From assembly GCA_028870705.1 (NCBI GenBank), contig JAGWPD010000048.1, positions 1 to 37,113 of the forward strand: a DNA stretch of 37,113 nt, written 5' to 3'. Shown here piece after piece: positions 34,331-37,113 of this stretch (positions are counted from its first letter, which is position 1; each line of letters starts with the position of its first letter). The DNA is from Gammaproteobacteria bacterium (lineage in GTDB: Bacteria; Pseudomonadota; Gammaproteobacteria; Steroidobacterales; Steroidobacteraceae). Below the pieces are notes generated by a model. That model was given only the letters and a program-made list of their open reading frames with translations, was not told the origin of the DNA and made no database searches. The translations under genes were made by a program, and so were the position numbers.

Positions 34331-35629
34331 TCAGCGCGAACCCGGAGCGCCGTTGGCCGACTTGCCACCCCACTGGTGATGTACCGAGCCGCGACGGTTC
34401 CGGCCGTTGCCCGGGGGCGCGCTGGGCGCGCCTCCGGCCGCGCCCGGCCCATTCTGTGGCAGCATCACGGTCGCGCCGTCGCGCAGCCGGTCGCCGCCTT
34501 CGGTCACCACGACGTCGCCGGCTTTGAGCCCGGAGGCGACCGCGACCCGTTCACCGTCAGTGACGCCGAGCACGATCGGCCGGACCGTTACCGTGCTGTC
34601 GGCGCCGACCAGGTACACGAAGGTGCTGTTGGCGCCGCCCGGCGCGCCGTGCTGCACGGCCGCGAGCGGAATGATCACCTGGCCCTTGAGCACGTCCTGC
34701 AGCAGCTGGATGTTCACGAACTGGTTGGCGAACAGCGCGCCGTCCGCATTGGCGAACAGCGCGCGCATCTTGATCGTGCCGGTGGCCGGGTCGATGACAT
34801 TATCCATGCTCTGCAACTCACCGGTGGCGAGCCTGGTGGTGTTCGCCTTGTCCCAGGCCTCGACCGTCAGCGCCGCACCGTCATGCACGCGCTTGCGCAC
34901 GCCCGGCAACTTGTCCTCGGGCAGCGGGAAGATCACCGAGACCGGCTGCAGCTGCGTGACGACGACGATGCCGTTGGCATCAGCCGGCGTCACGTAATTG
35001 CCCTGATCGACCTGTCGCAGGCCCACGCGCCCGGCCACTGGCGCCACGATGTGCGTGTACTGCAGGTTCAACCGCGCGTTGCTCACCTGCCCCTCATCGG
35101 TCGCCACCGTACCTTCGAACTGTTGCACCGTCGCCTGCTGCGTGGCGACCTGCTGTTCCGCGACGACGCCGTGGGCGCCCAGGTCCTGGTAGCGCTTGAG
35201 GTCGACGCGGGCGTTGGCCAGCAACGCCTGGTCGCGGCGCAAGTTGCCCAGCGCCTGCGCGAGAGCCGCCTGGTAGGGACGCGGATCGATCTGCGCAAGG
35301 AAGTCGCCGCGCTTGACGAGTTGGCCCTCCTTGAACGCGATCTGCTGCAGCTGGCCGCTGATCTGCGTCTTGACGGTAACGGTGGCCAGCGGTGTCACGG
35401 TGCCGAGGGCGGGCAGCCGGACATCGATGTCGCCGATCGCCGCGGTCGCGATCGCCACCGCCATCGGACCGCCGCGTCCACCCTGGCCCGCAGCCTGGAG
35501 CCCGCGGCCGTGGCGGATGATCAGCGCGACCACGGCCACCAAGGCGACGATCGCGATGAGGGCCCACGCGCGGCGTGAAGGCATGCGCCGCCAGACGGGC
35601 GGGGTGGACTCGGGAACATCGTTCATCAT
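34331..35629 (-). CDS. mdtA: RND efflux periplasmic adaptor (MdtA-like membrane fusion protein)
   Basis: 432 aa. One N-terminal membrane anchor (about 17-38) is followed by the lipoyl-like half motifs (TVTVKTQISGQLQQIAFKEG and NYVTPADANGI), a coiled-coil hairpin (about 110-160), a beta-barrel domain and a Gly/Pro-rich C-terminal tail. It links the RND pumps to an outer-membrane channel. The GTG at 35635 and ATGs at 35629 and 35626 are all in frame; I use ATG 35629. It is 62 bases after the small lipoprotein gene and probably in the same transcript, under the divergent response regulator. Confidence 0.9.
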   Translation of the reverse strand: MMNDVPESTPPVWRRMPSRRAWALIAIVALVAVVALIIRHGRGLQAAGQGGRGGPMAVAIATAAIGDIDVRLPALGTVTPLATVTVKTQISGQLQQIAFKEGQLVKRGDFLAQIDPRPYQAALAQALGNLRRDQALLANARVDLKRYQDLGAHGVVAEQQVATQQATVQQFEGTVATDEGQVSNARLNLQYTHIVAPVAGRVGLRQVDQGNYVTPADANGIVVVTQLQPVSVIFPLPEDKLPGVRKRVHDGAALTVEAWDKANTTRLATGELQSMDNVIDPATGTIKMRALFANADGALFANQFVNIQLLQDVLKGQVIIPLAAVQHGAPGGANSTFVYLVGADSTVTVRPIVLGVTDGERVAVASGLKAGDVVVTEGGDRLRDGATVMLPQNGPGAAGGAPSAPPGNGRNRRGSVHHQWGGKSANGAPGSR

Positions 35630-35691
35630 GTGCACTCACTCTGCCACGGTCCGCAAACGGGCCGTGGACACTCGCCGGGGTAGCGGTTCTG

Positions 35692-36036
35692 CTAGTTAAC
35701 GCTGTAGCCGCGGCCTTCCAGGCACGCCCGTTGCGCGCGCTGGTAGGCGTCGCGCTTGGCGTCCGCGTCTGCTGATGATACGCCGCCGAGCGGTTGGGTC
35801 GGGTCGAAGCCGCTCTGGTCGCTCGCCCAGCGGTGGCATTCATAGCGGTCCGTCGCCTGCTGTTCCCGGTTCTGTCCGTTCTTGGGGTACGCGTACAGTT
35901 CGGTGCTGGTCGGGGGCGCGGTGGTGGCCGGCTCAGGCGCCACCATCGGCGTGCTGGCACAGCCGCCCAGCAAGACCAGTACGCCGCCGGCCAGCGGCCG
36001 GAGCGCGTGGATGATTGCTGAAGGATTGCCCGTCAT
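35692..36036 (-). CDS. small lipoprotein, unknown function
   Basis: 114 aa. A lipoprotein signal peptide with lipobox LLGGC (Cys26) is clear, followed by a Pro/Thr-rich linker (30-45). The C-terminal domain contains YECHRWA and RACLEGRGYSVN, each with a cysteine, which could form a disulfide in the periplasm. Similar small proteins with this C-terminal pattern are common near envelope genes in GC-rich proteobacteria, but I know no function. AGGAG precedes ATG 36036 by about ten bases. It is first in the transcript that continues into the adaptor gene. Confidence 0.75.
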   Translation of the reverse strand: MTGNPSAIIHALRPLAGGVLVLLGGCASTPMVAPEPATTAPPTSTELYAYPKNGQNREQQATDRYECHRWASDQSGFDPTQPLGGVSSADADAKRDAYQRAQRACLEGRGYSVN

Positions 36037-36280
36037 GGGCGCATCGCTCCTGTTCCGGATTGCATCGGGAGGAATTGTCGATCCACGGATGTCGAAACGC
36101 GGCAGCGCGCTTTGCGTTTACATCGGTCTCCGTATGGTCGGCAAACCGCGTGCGGCGCCGATGTCAGCGCTGCCGGCCAGGGTTTCAATTGCAATCGAGG
36201 ACCGGTCGAATATGGATGTGTCGAACACAAGCCCGTGGCGGGCTATCATGCCGCGAGAGACCGCAGCACTCGTGGCATTG

Positions 36281-37009
<729 letters not shown>

Positions 37010-37113
37010 GGCCTGTTCCCACTCAGGACATCGATGCGTTGCTGCTCAAAAGGCTTTCAGACCAGGCGCGAGGCGCGCCGCGTGGTCATTCCACGTCAGC
37101 GCCGAGCAACGCC
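37010..37113. repeat. non-coding foldback segment after the response regulator, possible dispersed repeat
   Basis: The last 104 bases carry no good gene. They contain nested inverted repeats: GCGTTGCT (37036-37043) pairs with AGCAACGC (37105-37112), and inside that CGTGG-TCATT-CCACG (37081-37095) is perfect. The stretch looks like an intergenic repeat, but only one copy is visible here and it runs to the edge of the window. Confidence 0.3.

Noticed and set aside
35882-36280. N-terminal extension of the response regulator by 133 residues
   Set aside because: It is antisense to the lipoprotein gene and then intergenic; receiver domains start within about ten residues of ATG 36281.

Overview
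The window is GC-rich throughout, with dense genes, many GTG/TTG starts and many 1-8 nt overlaps between consecutive genes. The TonB-dependent receptor, the two-pump MdtABC-type efflux operon and the abundant cyclic-di-GMP proteins suggest a free-living Gram-negative proteobacterium. A gammaproteobacterium of the Xanthomonadales/Steroidobacterales type is my guess, but no rRNA or other phylogenetic marker is present. I see no tRNA, rRNA, insertion sequence, CRISPR array or prophage gene. No gap between genes exceeds 300 bases; the largest (26208-26465, 27610-27857, 36037-36280, 3602-3812, 14378-14570) are covered in the entries.

Region 1 (1-14377) is a catabolic and uptake neighbourhood. It opens with the 3' end of a MetE-like gene and a siderophore-interacting flavoprotein. 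On the minus strand lie a cupin and a carboxymuconolactone-decarboxylase-like protein, an alpha/beta hydrolase and a GlcG/HbpS-like protein. Divergently, on the plus strand, run a type-2 malate/lactate dehydrogenase, two aldehyde dehydrogenases (succinate-semialdehyde type and 2-oxoglutarate-semialdehyde type), an MFS transporter and a fumarylacetoacetase-fold protein. These are followed by a TonB-dependent receptor with a His/Asp-rich N-terminus and a secreted beta-propeller protein. A TauE/SafE-type permease converges on the propeller gene. Together they look like a route that imports a small organic acid or aromatic-derived compound and turns it into dicarboxylates; the substrate is unknown.

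Region 2 (14571-27609) is the most unusual part. A seven-gene minus-strand operon encodes, in order of transcription, a radical SAM protein, a SAM methyltransferase, a secreted parallel beta-helix protein, a membrane PAS protein, a predicted outer-membrane beta-barrel, a membrane GGDEF-EAL protein with degenerate catalytic motifs, and a processive-type membrane glycosyltransferase family 2. Converging on it from the other side are a polysaccharide deacetylase-like gene and a GNAT acetyltransferase gene. Immediately upstream are a small PilZ protein and an intact diguanylate cyclase. This set has the logic of a synthase-dependent, cyclic-di-GMP-controlled exopolysaccharide system (synthase, receptor, periplasmic modifiers, outer-membrane pore). 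It does not match the alginate, cellulose, PNAG or Pel gene sets I know.

Region 3 (27858-37113) is a tripartite RND efflux operon (small lipoprotein, adaptor, two different RND pumps) divergent from an OmpR/PhoB-type response regulator. It ends in a non-coding stretch with nested inverted repeats that may be a dispersed repeat.
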